Positions 49,701 to 62,456 of a stretch of DNA of 64,000 bases are shown piece by piece. The notes beneath the pieces are model-generated. The model had not been told where the DNA came from. It searched no databases and saw nothing but the letters and a program-made list of their open reading frames with translations. The position numbers and the translations under genes were made by a program. Each line of letters opens with the position of its first letter. The first letter of the stretch is position 1. Source of the DNA: Aquila chrysaetos chrysaetos (Eukaryota; Chordata; Aves; Accipitriformes; Accipitridae); assembly GCF_900496995.4 (NCBI RefSeq), contig NC_044016.1, positions 22,610,932 through 22,674,931 of the forward strand. The letters run 5' to 3'.

Positions 49701-49744
49701 ATATATGCATATATAAATATACGTATATAGGCATATATATATTT
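49701..49744. repeat. AT-rich alternating tract
   Basis: ATATATGCATATATAAATAT, then ACGTATATAGGCATATATAT: mostly alternating purine-pyrimidine with local palindromes. Confidence 0.75.
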
Positions 49745-51514
49745 AACTAATTGTGCTTTGGTCTAGCACTTGCCGAGGGTGGGTACCCTCAGCTTATTGT
49801 GGTAAGTGGTGCATGGTACTAATGAGCACTATTTAAATTCTGAGGGAGTCATATCCATGTTTGTGCAGGCCTAATCCAACTGTCTGTGCGTTAAGTATGT
49901 TCTCAGCTTTCTGACTCCACTGGGTCCCTTCTGAGGGCTGCAGGACCACACCCAGCATAGCCAGAAAAGTAAGTGCTCCTGAGGCTCCAACTGGAGATGT
50001 ACAATAGAAATCCAGGCACCTCAAGAAGGGAGGGACTTGATGGCTGTAGGACTGGGAGGCAGCAAAGCGAGGGCTTTCTGGCTTGGTGTTTTGGTATTTC
50101 CAGCTTGAGCACCTATGCCTTTTGTGGCATTGAGCCTGAAGCTCCAAGTTCACAGTAATATTGTGCACGTGTTACCAGATAGGAATGCTTCTCCTTCAAA
50201 TCCGACCATCTATCTTTATTGTTACAAATAATTTTATCTGAATTATGCTGTAAACATATTTTCCCAAATTGTTTTCAAGGAGCAAATAAAATGAAATATT
50301 ACATCTATGAAAAAATCCAAACAAACATAGCACTTGTTTTGTAAAGACTAACTGCTTTTCATAAGAATATTTAAGACAAAGGAAAAGGAATATGTGTACT
50401 TGGAGCTTGATAGAAGGATGAGGTGAGGGCGAAGGACGCGTATAATTTGAGTATTCTGTCTTTTGAAAACTGCCACTTCTCCTATTTATAATATGACTCA
50501 GTTCATTAAATGAACTAACCTGAACACAGAAGACATCAGTATTCAGCAAACACTGTTTATTAGTCAGCATTCATGTTCAGAGAATCTTAGCAACATCTCT
50601 GTGTTTGGTGGAAATCTGTGAAACTACGCTTTTAGGGGACAGAATCTGCTTTTTGAACTGATCTGAAAAGTACCTTACATTCCTGTTTATAAATAAAACA
50701 GTACAAATTAAAAAGGTAAAGTACTAGAGACCAATCAATTGCAGGCTTCAAAAGAAAATATTAATAAATTCTGTGTGCCCAAAACCTTGAATTGCAGTAT
50801 TTGAAGATCATTGACTTCCTCTGATATAGTTATCCTAAGCTTTCAAAATCAAAATGTCACTATAACAATTTCTTGAATAGTTTTCTGCCTTTTCCCTCTC
50901 TCTAGATGAAGAATTTCCATCAAAGTATGTTGCTCACTTAAGCATTCATATTTATGCTGATTCTGTATGCCAGAAATGAGACAAGAAATATCAAGCATGT
51001 TTTTCAAAATGTATTGCCAGACATAGAAGAGACAGAATCAAGTTAGTTACCTTCAAGACCTCAGCAAAAATGACAGATTGTGCTTCTGGTGATAGAAGTG
51101 ACCACACCAATATTCATTCTCTGTCAGGCAACATTCAGCTCTGGAAAGACGACGAGACAAACAGCTGAACCACTGTTTTCTCCCTCTTAGAGGTAGCTCT
51201 GCTATCTTATGTATCATTGTGGTGGTTATGTTGCATCACAGTCTCTCATAGGATATTACAACTAAGGAGAGGCACTTGGGAAACTAGTAATTGGTACTAA
51301 AATTGCCTGATCTTTCACCTCTGTTGCTGGTAACTCCACAGGTTTCCCATTTCCATGCTTGATGAGATACCTTAACTTTGGGAAAAATGTTCACGCACTC
51401 AGAGCTGTGACACACATTTCAGTGTTAACCTCATTTTGCTGAGCAGACATCGCTGCCTCAGTGCAGGCACTGGTGTTCACATTATAAAAACAGATGCTTT
51501 AATGCTGTGCATAA

Positions 51515-51805
51515 CGACATAACAAGATCCCATGGCTAGAAGATGAATTTAGGTAAGTTCAAATGGTAAAGCACACAAATTTCTACTGTGAGGAAATTAA
51601 GCAGTTAAACAGCTTATAAAAGGATGCAGTAAATTCTCTATGACTTCAAGTCTGTGTCAATATTGAATTTTTTCACACTTGGCTCAAATGTTCTGGGCAT
51701 AACCAAGAACTGCAGGGTGAAATTCTATGGTTTGTCCTATAAGGAAAGCTGAAAGAGATTAATAGTAATAACCCCTCCTGGCTTTAAAACCTACCAGTTC
51801 TTTGA
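51515..51805 (+). repeat. Ancient CR1-type LINE, 3' region
   Basis: ACAAGATCCCATGGCTAGAA, then TGAATTTAGGTAAGTTCA, CACAAATTTCTACTGTGAGG and ATTAAGCAGTTAAACAGCTT, follow in order the block 'acaagatccaatggctggaagttgaa...caaatttctaacagtgaggg.aattaa.cactggaac' of old sauropsid CR1s. GTGAAATTCTATGGTTTGTC (51718-51737) and CTCCTGGCTTTAAAACCTAC near 51776 match the 3' end ('cttctggccttaaaatctatgaatc'). Plus orientation, heavily diverged. Confidence 0.65.
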
Positions 51806-54800
51806 CCTCTGATCAGAGTGCCACTAAGAATTTGGAAGGATTCTCCAATCTATAGTTTTCAGATTTTTAAAATTTTATAATTTTGGAAACATGCTCCTAA
51901 TTTTTAGGTTTTGCTCCATTTTTTATTTTCCTGACTTTTTTTTGAAAATAAAATAATAATCAAAAAACAAAACAAAGATTTCCCCAAAAGATCTGCTTAA
52001 GCTACTAAATATTTTTGCCTACTTCAGATATGATCCTGGTTTTATGCATTCATTATAAGATAGTGCAAAGAATTTTTTAAATTATTTCAGCAATCAACAG
52101 ATACTTCAAGTGGAGCATGTGCTAAACATCTCTCCAGGCATCACTTACTGTGTTAAGGACTTACTCAATGTTTGAAGAAGCAGAATCCTAAAGTTAAACT
52201 CCCAAATCCACATTTAGTTAATTTTATGAGTAGTGAATACAAATCAGCTCCCTCTGACATGGCTGACCCACATTAGACCTATTCTGTTATATAATGTTGA
52301 AAGTAGATAAACCATCCAAACTCATTTCCCCTTTGACTTCCTACAATCTAAATAAGCTAATGCATATCTTTTTTCATCACCTGTCTTTCATATGGGGGAG
52401 AGCAGAAGATAGGGATCTGTCCTACTAAGGAATCTGCAGACAATTGACTTTCCAGCGAACCCCTACAATGTATAATTCATTTTCTAAATGAGATCCTGCC
52501 AAACGTGGAGAGTTCGTGTGCAAAAACATCCTGATGTGATTCAATATTTTATTCAACAAACTGATATCATTATTATTCTTGGCCTAGTTTCCTAAGATAT
52601 TGAAAATGTGTAATCATGGTATGTCTTCCCTTAATAACTTCTAAGCACATGGCCAATTTCAGTCGCATTTTGAGAGGAATAGGGATGTGAAATATATTCA
52701 ATTTCTACAAGGTTGTTAAACTGAACCGAGGAGAAGCGTCTATTACAGCTCTACTGAAAAATGACAACAGTATTAGACATCAACAAATGCAAAACATTGT
52801 GGGTATCTCAGCTCTGGGAACTGGTTTGGTTGGCATTTGCACTGTAAACATATCTATAAGACAGAAAGCTATGTATTAGACCTCAGTAGCTTTGCTGCTC
52901 ACAAAACTTTTTTCTATACAGTGATTGACAGATTTTTAAAATTTTTTTTAAGACAAAAGCGTTTGTGTAGTCCCAACCTGCTGCGCACCAAGTGGCTGCC
53001 TACAGGTGCAATCCAGGCTGCAGACTACTTCCACGCAAAAGATTGCCTCTGCCTCCCAAGAACCACTGCTGCTGTTCCTCCTCCCCCACTGATGAAGAGG
53101 AAGACCTGGAGTCTTCCTACTTAGCCAGGCACTTCAACCCAGGAGCTATCATCTCTATGCCACGTCCTGTGAGCAGGTCCCACAACTAGTCTCCAGCCCT
53201 CGCTCCTAAGAAGGGTTGCACAGCTAATCATGCAAGCCATAAAATCTCATGCAGTAATTTCATCACAATAATATTTGCGTTATTTCATTACATTGTTATG
53301 GCTTTGGTTTGCTGTTGAATTCTGTGTTTCTACCTTCTTTTTTGTCAGTGAAGTTCTCGTCTGCAAGCTAAACAATATAGAACTATGCTGTATCTGTAAG
53401 GAGAAAAAAGCCACTAAAAAACCACTAAATTGAAAAATGACCCAGCCTCTATGTCAAGATTTTTCCTGGAACTGATAAATACCAGATAGACTGCAAGAAA
53501 AATGGAGAATAAACTTTAAAATATGGCTCTAATAGCTAACCAATTTGGACAGTCCTATGGAAACTTAGAAAATCAAGTTCAAGCCACAGAGATTTAAAAT
53601 GCAAAGGCAGAAGAATCAGGTTCTTAGATTCCGTTAACACATAGGACAAAATACTTGTTTTGACTGAAAGATCTCCCAATATATTTTTTTTTAAAAATGT
53701 TTACTTACATAATACAAATTTGTATGTACAAAGAATAATGTACTCTGTATACCCTGACATCATCCATCCCATCTCTCTGATCAAAACCAATTGTACTATA
53801 AGCCTTAAATATTTTGTCACTGGAATTTCAGCTAGAAAAACAAACGCCTAACAATTTTATTGTTCACTTCCTGAAAGAATTCTGGTTTTCATTAAAGCAA
53901 AGACTAGTTATAAAAGCTGCTTTTCAAAAGCTGTGTATAGTAGCACAGACTGACATTAGGTACCTAAATGAAGCCCATGGTGAGAGTAAATCATGGCATA
54001 TTTGCATCATCAATCACTAGATTTTTTGCAACCAATTGCTATGGAATTAAAGCCTCTGATAGCATCTACAGTGTGGACAGTCAAAGCATTATAAAATCGA
54101 TCATTCAGTCACTTTCCCTGTGTTTTTAATTAGTTAAGATGACATAGGAGTGGCTACCTCTGCCATTGCAAAGTACCACATATAGCCAAGCCACAGCTTT
54201 TGTGATTCTGAGCAGGACTGGGGCTTATTGCTAAGAAACTTTAAAGATAATCTATAGTAACTAAACATGCAATAGTTCAGATGTAAAGATTTTTTTTTTA
54301 ACATATAAAGAGCCTGGTCCTACCATAAACCAGTTTTTACTTAAGGAGTTTTGCCATTGACTTAATTGGACACAGAGTCAGGATGTGACAAATCATTCAA
54401 GGTGCAATAGCTAGGCATATGCCTATGCTGGGTAAAAGTGTGCTGCTACTGTTCCTCTAGCCTTCCCTTTCACGTGGTGTCTGAAAGAAACTCATTGCTC
54501 TACACAGTATACCTTTCTTTTACTCTCCCTTTGTAGGGAGACAATCCTGATGAGGTAACATAGATCTCTTGCAATGCAGAGTATTAATTGTATTGAATCA
54601 TCTCCTCAAGCATCTTTATCTTATTTTCAGAAAGCACGACCTATCAAGAGTAGCATTAGTCAGGGTTGGGAACCCCAACATTTCCTCTGTCTGCTGTCTG
54701 AAAATTTTCTTTACATTTTTCAGGCTTATTCTCAACTGAAAGGTAGTTTTTATTGCAAAGTTTGAAAGTAAATATATCCAGCTGTTCCTTAAGTTATGCA

Positions 54801-55868
54801 AGGTTGGAAAAAACTACACTTTTCCTGCTGTATGAAGAAGAAAAAAAACACCTTGCCTTTCTCTGCACAGCTAGGAACGCCTGCTCCATCAGATTTGGCA
54901 TGTATGTTATTCTTATTCTGCAACATATACGTGATTGTGCTGGGTGATAAAAAAACCCCACCATCAGTAACAGAAAAAAATCACTTCTGATTGTATTCAC
55001 TTTCCCCAGACCCACATCCAAGTGTAATGAAACCTCCCCCCCTTTCAGATTAAATTCTTATTTTTTTCTACTCTCTGGGTCAGTTTCTTACAATTGGTTT
55101 TAATACAAGCAGGCAACCAGGCCAGTCACTTACTGATTTCAGTGTGTTCTTGTCCTACTGGGTGGTAAGAGCCTCCTAGGAAATGCTTAGTGACTTTAAC
55201 TTCTGTTGACCTCCAGCTGAGCACTCTCAGCATCTCGAAAGACTGAGCCCCTGCATTCACAGCTCCAGACGTGGTCACAACATAACATGAGGTGCTTTTA
55301 AAGTAGTTTTCAGGACTGCCTGTTCCCTTCTTCTGCCAGGGACATCAGTGAAGTAAAGCATCGACTTTCCATTAAATAAAAAAGGCAAAAAAGCAGGACT
55401 TAAGCTTTGTGTCAGAGTATGGATGTGCCACCCAGTCCTTCTGCACTTAGGGGGCACCTTTGCTATTACCTGAGAATGAAATAAAAACGGCCAACCTAGA
55501 AGCTTTTATCTCTCTAAGATACTAGAAAAAAGCCCAGCATACCAAAGGAGGTGGGCCCCAGCTATGCAGCACAAAACATGCCATAGGTCTAACTCTGCAG
55601 AATCTGTGTCTGCCTCAAAAAAAACAAAAAGAAAAGTGGGCATGAGAAGAGGCAGGGATTGTACACTGCGACCCTATGTGCCTCCCTGCACGTGCAGACG
55701 GCAGAGCAGGGTACTTCAGCTAGAAAGGGCAAAGCAGAGCCAGGGAAAGGGTGTGATGGGGACCAGGCATGCTCAATAGTTCTTTATTTCTACAGCTGTA
55801 TAGGAAATTTTAGCTGCTGGCAGTCTGCCTTGGCAAGCCACACCTTGTCACCCTTTCTGAGCAGAGAG

Positions 55869-55892
55869 GAAAGAAAGAAAGAAAGAAAGAAG
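55869..55892 (+). repeat. (GAAA)n microsatellite
   Basis: About six AAAG units at the edge of an old CR1-derived region. Confidence 0.9.
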
Positions 55893-56089
55893 GGGAACTA
55901 AATAAGAGCCCTCTGTGGATTCAGCCACCAGTCCACCCGGAGCCAAGGGTATACCAAAACGTAGTGTTTGAGTACCTGCTTTGCTTTGGCTATAAGCTAG
56001 AGATTTCTGCTTTACTCTTAAACTGAGGAATAGTTGTTGGCCTAAGTGCTGGAATAGCAAACGCTGGTAGGACTGTGAAACATATAGAA

Positions 56090-56590
56090 AGGCTAGATGC
56101 TTTCCCCTTCTCAGCATGGGGAAGAGCTCAGCCAAAGTACTCTGCCCCATTTGGACTCTGCACTTCATGGATGGAGCCAAATGAAGATAGCCCTGAGGAG
56201 AGCAATGGAAACTAATCTGAGGTCCAGAAAACCTGACGTAGAAGGAAAGACTGAATAAACTGGAGTTGTTTAGAGAAAGGGATTGAGAGGAGACTTGATA
56301 ACAATCTTCAGCATGTATGGCTGCAAAAAGAAAAGGAAAGGAACAAACTCTTTTCCAGGTCCAGTGTGGACAGGATGAGAAGTAATATGCTTGATCTGCA
56401 GTTTGAGAAATTTGGGGAAAAGAGTCCTCTAACAAAGAAGAAAATAGAACACTGGCTAGTTTGTCTGCAGAGGTCATTCTGGGTGGTATTTAAGAACAGA
56501 TCAGACAAATCTCTATGACAAGTGATGTTGGTTTAACTGATTCTTCCTTGGGACAGGGAGTGGACTTCATAACCTTCCTGAGATCATAGC
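56090..56590 (+). repeat. Old CR1-type LINE fragment, 3' half
   Basis: Collinear with CR1 3' sequences: GAGGAGAGCAATGGAAACTA (agagcaac.agaatgatta), GAAAGACTGAATAAACTGGA, GTTGTTTAGAGAAAG, GAGAGGAGACTTGATAACAA, GGACAGGATGAGAAGTAATA, GGTATTTAAGAACAGATCAG, and the terminal GGGACAGGGAGTGGACTTCA, TAACCTTCCTGAG. The start is approximate. The 209-codon open frame on the minus strand at 55848-56477 lies largely antisense to this element and is not a gene. Confidence 0.75.
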
Positions 56591-57432
56591 TTGAGAAAAC
56601 TTTAAATGAGATAAACTGCATGTCATGGTTACACTACAGACCCCAAGAAATCACAAGTGAATAAAGGTCAGCAAGGACTGCTCCATACTGACAGGCCAAA
56701 TGGATTCCTTGACACTTCAGACAAGGATCTTGGGTACTTATTTCAGGCCATATTGTCTGTGAAACATCACCTACTGACGCTCACTCCCCTTTGCCATTTC
56801 CAAGTCATTTCGGCTTATCTGGGAGCTGATTCAGAGAAGACAGTCTTCCAGTCATTGATAGGGCCTCACTTGGCCTCCTTTCACATGAGGAAGGAAGGGG
56901 TCTGGGAAAAGAAGTTGTATCCTCACACCAGTTGTTAGAAATCACAGATTGTTTTTAGGTCAACAGAATTCTCTTATGTCTGCTTCCAATTTGGATTAAC
57001 AGGGAACTGGAGCATCTCTACAGTAAGCAGAGCCCTGGGGTGGGAAAGAGCCTACTTCTTAGATAAGTTAAAAAAGAGGACTAAAGAGAGAGCCACATCC
57101 TACATACCTCCCGTATGTGCAAAGGGGCCAAGAGCCTTCTGGCCACACCCAGCTTAGGTGAATCCTCTCCTTCGACCAGCCCAAAGACAGCACAAATCCT
57201 TCCAGGAAGGGTCACCATCCTTTTCTTCCTGCTGGTTAGACAATATCCTCGCCCTTACTCAGCTCCGCAGGAAGCACATTCTGGTGAGTGCTGCCATTTA
57301 AGGAATGCAGGCATGTTAATTATTAGAGCTTCAAAAGATACAAGTTCCAGTGGGCTGGATTCCAGAGCTCTGAATGAAATGAAAACCTCATCTTGATCTC
57401 CCTTGGACCACAGTGCGGGTTGTTAGTGAAAA

Positions 57433-57456
57433 AACTAAACTAAACTAAACTAAAAT
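57433..57456 (+). repeat. (ACTAA)n microsatellite
   Basis: About four and a half AACTA units followed by A/T-rich sequence. Confidence 0.9.
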
Positions 57457-58624
57457 AAAAAACTGAGTACACACAGAAGATGGTTTACCAGTACAAAACA
57501 ACAGTACACAGCTTTAGGAATATGGGATCTTTTTAAAGCAAAAGCTGGTTTTGGGCAGCGTCCCACACAGGCTTACTCTTCACTGCTGTTAAGAAAATTC
57601 AACAGGAAGATTTCAGTGTAATGTTTACACTGCTCTCCTTTAAACAGATGTAAGCACATCTCCCCCTTTTCTACTGTTTGTTTGGAGTTCACATCTCAGT
57701 TCCTGTGCTGTGACCATGCTATGTAATGGGTGCCACTAAGATTCTGAAGGCCATAAGCAAAAAAGGATAATTTCAAAATATTTCAGAACTGAGTTCCTCT
57801 ATCTGTAGTTTCTCATCTTTCCCCACTGTAGTTTCTTGCTGTTTCTCCCCTTTTGCAGGAGAGTATGTAAAGCTATTATTCTGCTGCTTGCCTCCCTCTC
57901 TGTCTGAGGAAGCCTGTGAGAGAAGCAAGAAAAATACCAGATGTGTTCACCCTCTGGCTGCTGAAAAGCTGTGATTCTAGGCATTGGAGGTAGGAAGAGT
58001 AGCACAAGTATTTCTCCACCTCTAGCTACTCTGGTAAGACAGCACAATCCAGGACAGAAGTTCAAAATTTGGTCTGTCTTGCCCAGGTTCCTACTGTGAT
58101 ACACATGAACAAAATAAGTTTCTTTAGGTTATGATTAAGCATCAGATGGCTTATCTAGTAAAACATTAGATCAGATGGTATCTAAAGAAATAAGAGGTGT
58201 CTGCACAGAAGGAAGCGTAATTCTTTCATGAGAGCTTGAGAGCCCAGCCACCATCACAGTTGAACACTGTAGAAAATAGTAGAATCTCATTCTGTACCCA
58301 AAAAAGTATTTTTCCATTGAGTGAGAGAGGAAATCACGTGAAGATTGACTCAGCCATGCAGGCATGCCTTCTCTCTAGTCCAGGCAGAGACACAAGCTTC
58401 TCCTTGCTAGCCCACTGGTGCCAAGCTGTCTGAATGTCAGAAGGTGCAAATCTCCAGCTCTTTCTACTCTTTAGATGCTCAGTTTGTTTTGCGAACCACA
58501 GAGGTTAAATAATTGCTATTTCTAAAGGTTAAAATCTCTACTATTCACTGCTAGCATGTGACATGTCTCCTCCTCTCATGATGGCTGCAGCTTGTGTCTG
58601 AATGGATTTGGGACAACTTAAAAG

Positions 58625-58790
58625 TCAGAGCTCCTAACTCTAGTTCTGTTTCTTACTTGCTGGATGGTCTGGGGCGAGTCACTTCAATCCTCTGTGCCTC
58701 AGGTTCCCCACATGTGAAACAGAGTTAATGATACCTCTCTAAAGCCTCTGGAAGTGGATGACTGAAAAGTTCTAGATACTATTATTAGCT
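58625..58790 (+). repeat. MIR/CORE-SINE remnant
   Basis: TTCTGTTTCTTACTTGCTGG, ATGGTCTGGGGCGAGTCACT, CCTCTGTGCCTCAGGTTCCC, CACATGTGAAACAGAGTTAA and TGATACCT follow the MIR consensus ('...cacttactagctgtgtgaccttgggcaagtcactt..cctctgtgcctcagtttcc.catctgtaaaa.ggg.ataatgatacct') almost without a break. Good preservation for such an old family in a bird. Confidence 0.7.
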
Positions 58791-59980
58791 TATTTCCCCA
58801 GCAGTTCTTAAAATTGGATGGGATCCTCTCACAAAAATACAGGTAATTTTAAAAAAGTCAGGAAATTTCCAGCAGTTCAGACTCTTAAGCAGAAAAAATA
58901 AGGTCCAAACCTAAGAATATGTCTAGTGAGAAGCCAGAGTTTCTCATTTAATTAAAATATGGACAGCTGACTCAAACTCCACTTCTTACCTCACTGATGA
59001 TGACTAATTCACAAGAGTTCCCCAGCACCCAAACAAGGTAGGGTTTGCTGTGAGTGGGCAAAAGTTAGAGGGAGGTCTCTCTGGGATGTATGAAAAACAT
59101 GGATATTATGCTCTCAACACATTCCAAAAACATCAAGGATGAAAAATTGCATTTCAATATAGCCAAGAGTTCAAGTACTATAAAAGCACCATTAAAATGT
59201 ACATTTGTATTGCATCAGTGAGGCAGAGCATCAAAGGATACATGCTAGAGTTTTACTTCACTGACTTTAATATAGGCATTGCTACATCCTGGCTGCACTA
59301 GGACTATCTCTTTATGACTTTGCCTTTACTATCCAAATATATACATGAAGTGCTAGAAGTTGTTTCAGCGGACTGCACTGAAGACCAGCATTCTTATAAA
59401 AATAGTAGTGGATACTTTGTATTTGACTAGATAATTACCAACACAATTATGAATGAGTGTGCAATTGTGAAAACTAAAAAATTAGCCTTAACATTTACCA
59501 GTGCAGGCTTTTATAGTAGGGCCAAAATGGAAATCTTCCATTCCAAAGTGCAAATCTATGCAGTCTGGGTTAAACAGCATAGTTAATCAACAGGTGATGG
59601 TGGTAGTTGTGTGGACTCACCAAAAGAAAAGGACAAAAGCATCATTTTGGAAACATATTACACATCTGCTGTTGTGCACAGAACATTGAAAATCAGGAAA
59701 TAAACCACCAAATCTGCCTTCTCTTATGGGAAAAAGTTTGAACCAGGGTTTTCAAGCACACAAAATATCTCTGATATTCAGTGCAGTACTGCATCCTGAA
59801 ATGCCCAAGTTATTTTCAGTAGAATTTTCTACAAAATTGGAGCCTGTGTGATCATTCATTTTGTGTTCACCTGTGTATTCATTCCAACAATTTCTTAATG
59901 ATATTTCCAATCAGCTTCTAACACTGGTAGAATTGTGAAAGATGATAGCTGAATTCTTCTTCCTTTTTTTCCTGAAAATA

Positions 59981-60260
59981 GACAGATGGGTAGAGATGCT
60001 ATCAGAGTCCTGGCTCTGAGAAAACTTGCAGTTGTGAGTTCAAGATATGAAAGAAGCCTCATGGGAGAAAGCCCTTATATAAACACGCCAATGATGGGAA
60101 AAGCTTTGCCTGGGGCTCACATCCTCTTAGATAGTGAAAGTCAATCACCCATGAGACAAAAAACCATAGGAAACCAGGCTTCATTAGTTCTGCTGCCACA
60201 AAATTACTTGTTTAACAAAATTGTTATTCCAGGATTTTTGAAGAAAAGCACTGTCCTGTA
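59981..60260 (+). pseudogene. Zinc-finger-like relic (degraded C2H2 array)
   Basis: A 91-codon open frame (59986-60261) reads, in one frame, like C2H2 finger units that have lost their cysteines. VLALRKLAVVSS fits x-C-x-x-C-G-K-x-F...SS. MGESPYINTPMMGKALPGAH fits T-G-E-K-P-Y-x-C...G-K-A-F...H. SPMRQKTIG fits T-G-E-K-P-Y. The DNA is also similar to a finger linker (GGGAGAAAGCCCTTATATAA) and knuckle (ATGATGGGAAAAGCTTTGCC). Successive linker-like points are about 75 and 90 bases apart, around the 84-base finger period. No Cys ligands remain and only one His, so it cannot work as a zinc finger. A weaker extra unit may sit at 59727-59775. A pyrimidine-rich tract and AG precede it at 59951-59980. 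Chance similarity is possible. Confidence 0.4.
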
Positions 60261-62012
60261 GGCACGTGGAAGTCTGGATTTTTTTTTCCTTTTTCACTAA
60301 GTACTTCTCCTTATTAAACTATAAATTGTGTACCTAACTCACCAAAAAACAATCTCACATCTGTAAATAGGAAGACAAATAAAATAGCGACCCATGAAGC
60401 ACACAACATGAAAGTTGAGCAAATGTTTGCACAACCAAACCATGACATAAGTCTACTGAGAACAACAAAGAATGAACAATTTAAACTACTTGCATACTGT
60501 GCTAACAAGTGATGCCTGATTTTTAACAAGTAAATCTTTAGCAGAGCATGGAGATTAAAAAAAAAAGCCAAAAGTCAAGCTATTCAGAATTTTCTTTTCA
60601 GCAGTATATTATGTCCTAAATTTTCAGCAGTGGTTTTGCATGCCAAAACATCTGAAACAAGATTTATTATCAGAGAGCAAATTTTGAAAATACAGCTAAA
60701 AGAACCCCATCTATTTTGATGTCTCATAGCTGGTCAACTCAGAAATGAGGCATACAAAATCTTTAGTAATTTTATTTTTAATCATGGGTTGTGTGTATAC
60801 TTTTTTGTTTCTTGCAGTTCTCTGTTTAGAGAAGAAGGAAATTTAGTCAGCATTCTTGACAGTGGGCACTCTTCAAACACTAAAGCAAGTTATAAAACTG
60901 TAATCATCTGCCCATCAAATTCTGGATTTCACACATACACACACAAAATACCCTCAACACCCTGGAAATCTTTTGCTATTGTTATTGCACCAGCATTCAC
61001 AAAAACAACCTGGAGACTTTGGCCAGGGTCAAAGAATTTAATCTTTTGGGTTCCCCAGTATCATCAGGCTGAAAATGTAAGGCCCAGCAGTTTTCTTCCC
61101 TGGTGGTCTGTTAGTGTGGATTTATACTGGTTTACATAGTTCAGGTCTGCTTCAGGAAGCAGGCTACAGACTTTAAAAAAAACCCAACCACCCAAGTTCA
61201 CCTCAAACCAAGTGGACAACAACCATAAGCCTCACTGGGCTCTGGCTCAAAAGCCTCAGAAAACAGGGAGGGTGAAGGTGGCCACAGTCCCATATATGAA
61301 ATTTGCACATTGGTACAGACAGAGATCCATCCACTGCTCTGGAGAGCAATTGTGTGAAGGATTTATTCATTCTCTCACACCTCTCATGATTGCACTTACT
61401 CCTTTCTTACTTTTCCATCCTGTCTTTGCAAAGAAAGTATAGTTTGTAAAGGGCTGCAGTCATGCATATATGGATCAAAACAAGTTCTTTAGTTTAGTCC
61501 CTTGTCTGTATTGTTTTCAGTTAGTAGGGTGACAGGAAAACACTTCTTAGCTGCAGCCAGATCAAAACTTCTGTAGAATAATATTTTCTTTCCCCTTCTT
61601 AAGCCCCACTTAAATCAACAACTTCTTTTTGCTGTTTTAAAACCTCCTTTTTTTCCCCTGTCCTTTTCTTAAGTAAAGTCCCCATAATCTTTCTCTTTGC
61701 ACCTTAAAAGTTGATTCAGTTTGCTACCTCCTTCCTTCACTTTCTGTGACATTGGAACCATTTCCAGCTTATTCCCCTACCATGGGACCTGCTTTATATG
61801 TCTTGCCACAACTTCTTTGTTTCTGTTTTTCAGTTCTCTTCACTCAGGTTTTGTGTGACTGGAGCAACAACAGAATGCAGGAGGTAATTGTGCATCAGAC
61901 GACCTGGGAGAAACACTGATGTTCGGAAGACAATGAACATCCTCTAAAGAAAGAAATACGTGCTTATTATTTCTAGCTTGGCATACCATAACTATTCTCT
62001 GCCTTACATAAT

Positions 62013-62097
62013 GCTCTGCCCAGGGAGCAAGTTTCCATGTCCCGGGCAGAGCTGACTGTTATCACTCCAATTAAATGCAATTTTGCATTTAATGGAG
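62013..62097. repeat. Two adjacent near-perfect palindromes
   Basis: First: GCTCTGCCCAGGGA (62013-62026) against TCCCGGGCAGAGC (62040-62052), 13 bp paired with one bulged A and a 13-nt loop. Second: CTCCAATTAAATGCAA (62065-62080) against TTGCATTTAATGGAG (62083-62097), 15 bp paired with one bulged A and a 2-nt centre. They are 12 bases apart. I see no gene or known element around them. Confidence 0.75.
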
Positions 62098-62302
62098 AAG
62101 TATAGATAGGGGATTTTAACCTGGGTCTCTTGAATCCCAGACAATTACTGATTCTTAGATGACATATACATACCTCTCTTCAGTGTTTACAGATCATTCA
62201 TCACGCCATTTTGTAATTATTTTACATTCTTTCTTTTCTTATTTTAGTATCTTTGGTGAATTTCACTGATACATTCCCTAATCAATCTTTGTCTGTAACT
62301 CA

Positions 62303-62456
62303 GTGGTTGAGTCACCATCCCTGGAGGTATTTAAAAGACGTGCAGACATGGCGCTTAGGGACATGGTTTAGTGGTGGACCTTGTTAAGTTAACAGTTGGA
62401 CTCGATGATCTTAAGGGTCTTTTCCAACCTAAATGATTCTGTGACTCTATGATTCT
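62303..62456 (+). repeat. CR1 LINE, 3' end (5'-truncated)
   Basis: GTGGTTGAGTCACCATCCCT, GGAGGTATTTAAAAGACGTG, GCGCTTAGGGACATGGTTTA, GTTGGACTCGATGATCTTAA and TCTTTTCCAACCTAAATGAT, then GATTCT-type short repeats, is the standard 3' end of avian CR1. It is about 154 bp and clearly less diverged than the other CR1 fragments here. 5' truncation is usual for this family. Confidence 0.93.

Noticed and set aside
60789..61139. 116-codon plus-strand open frame
   Set aside because: No recognised motif, and no adjoining exon-like features.
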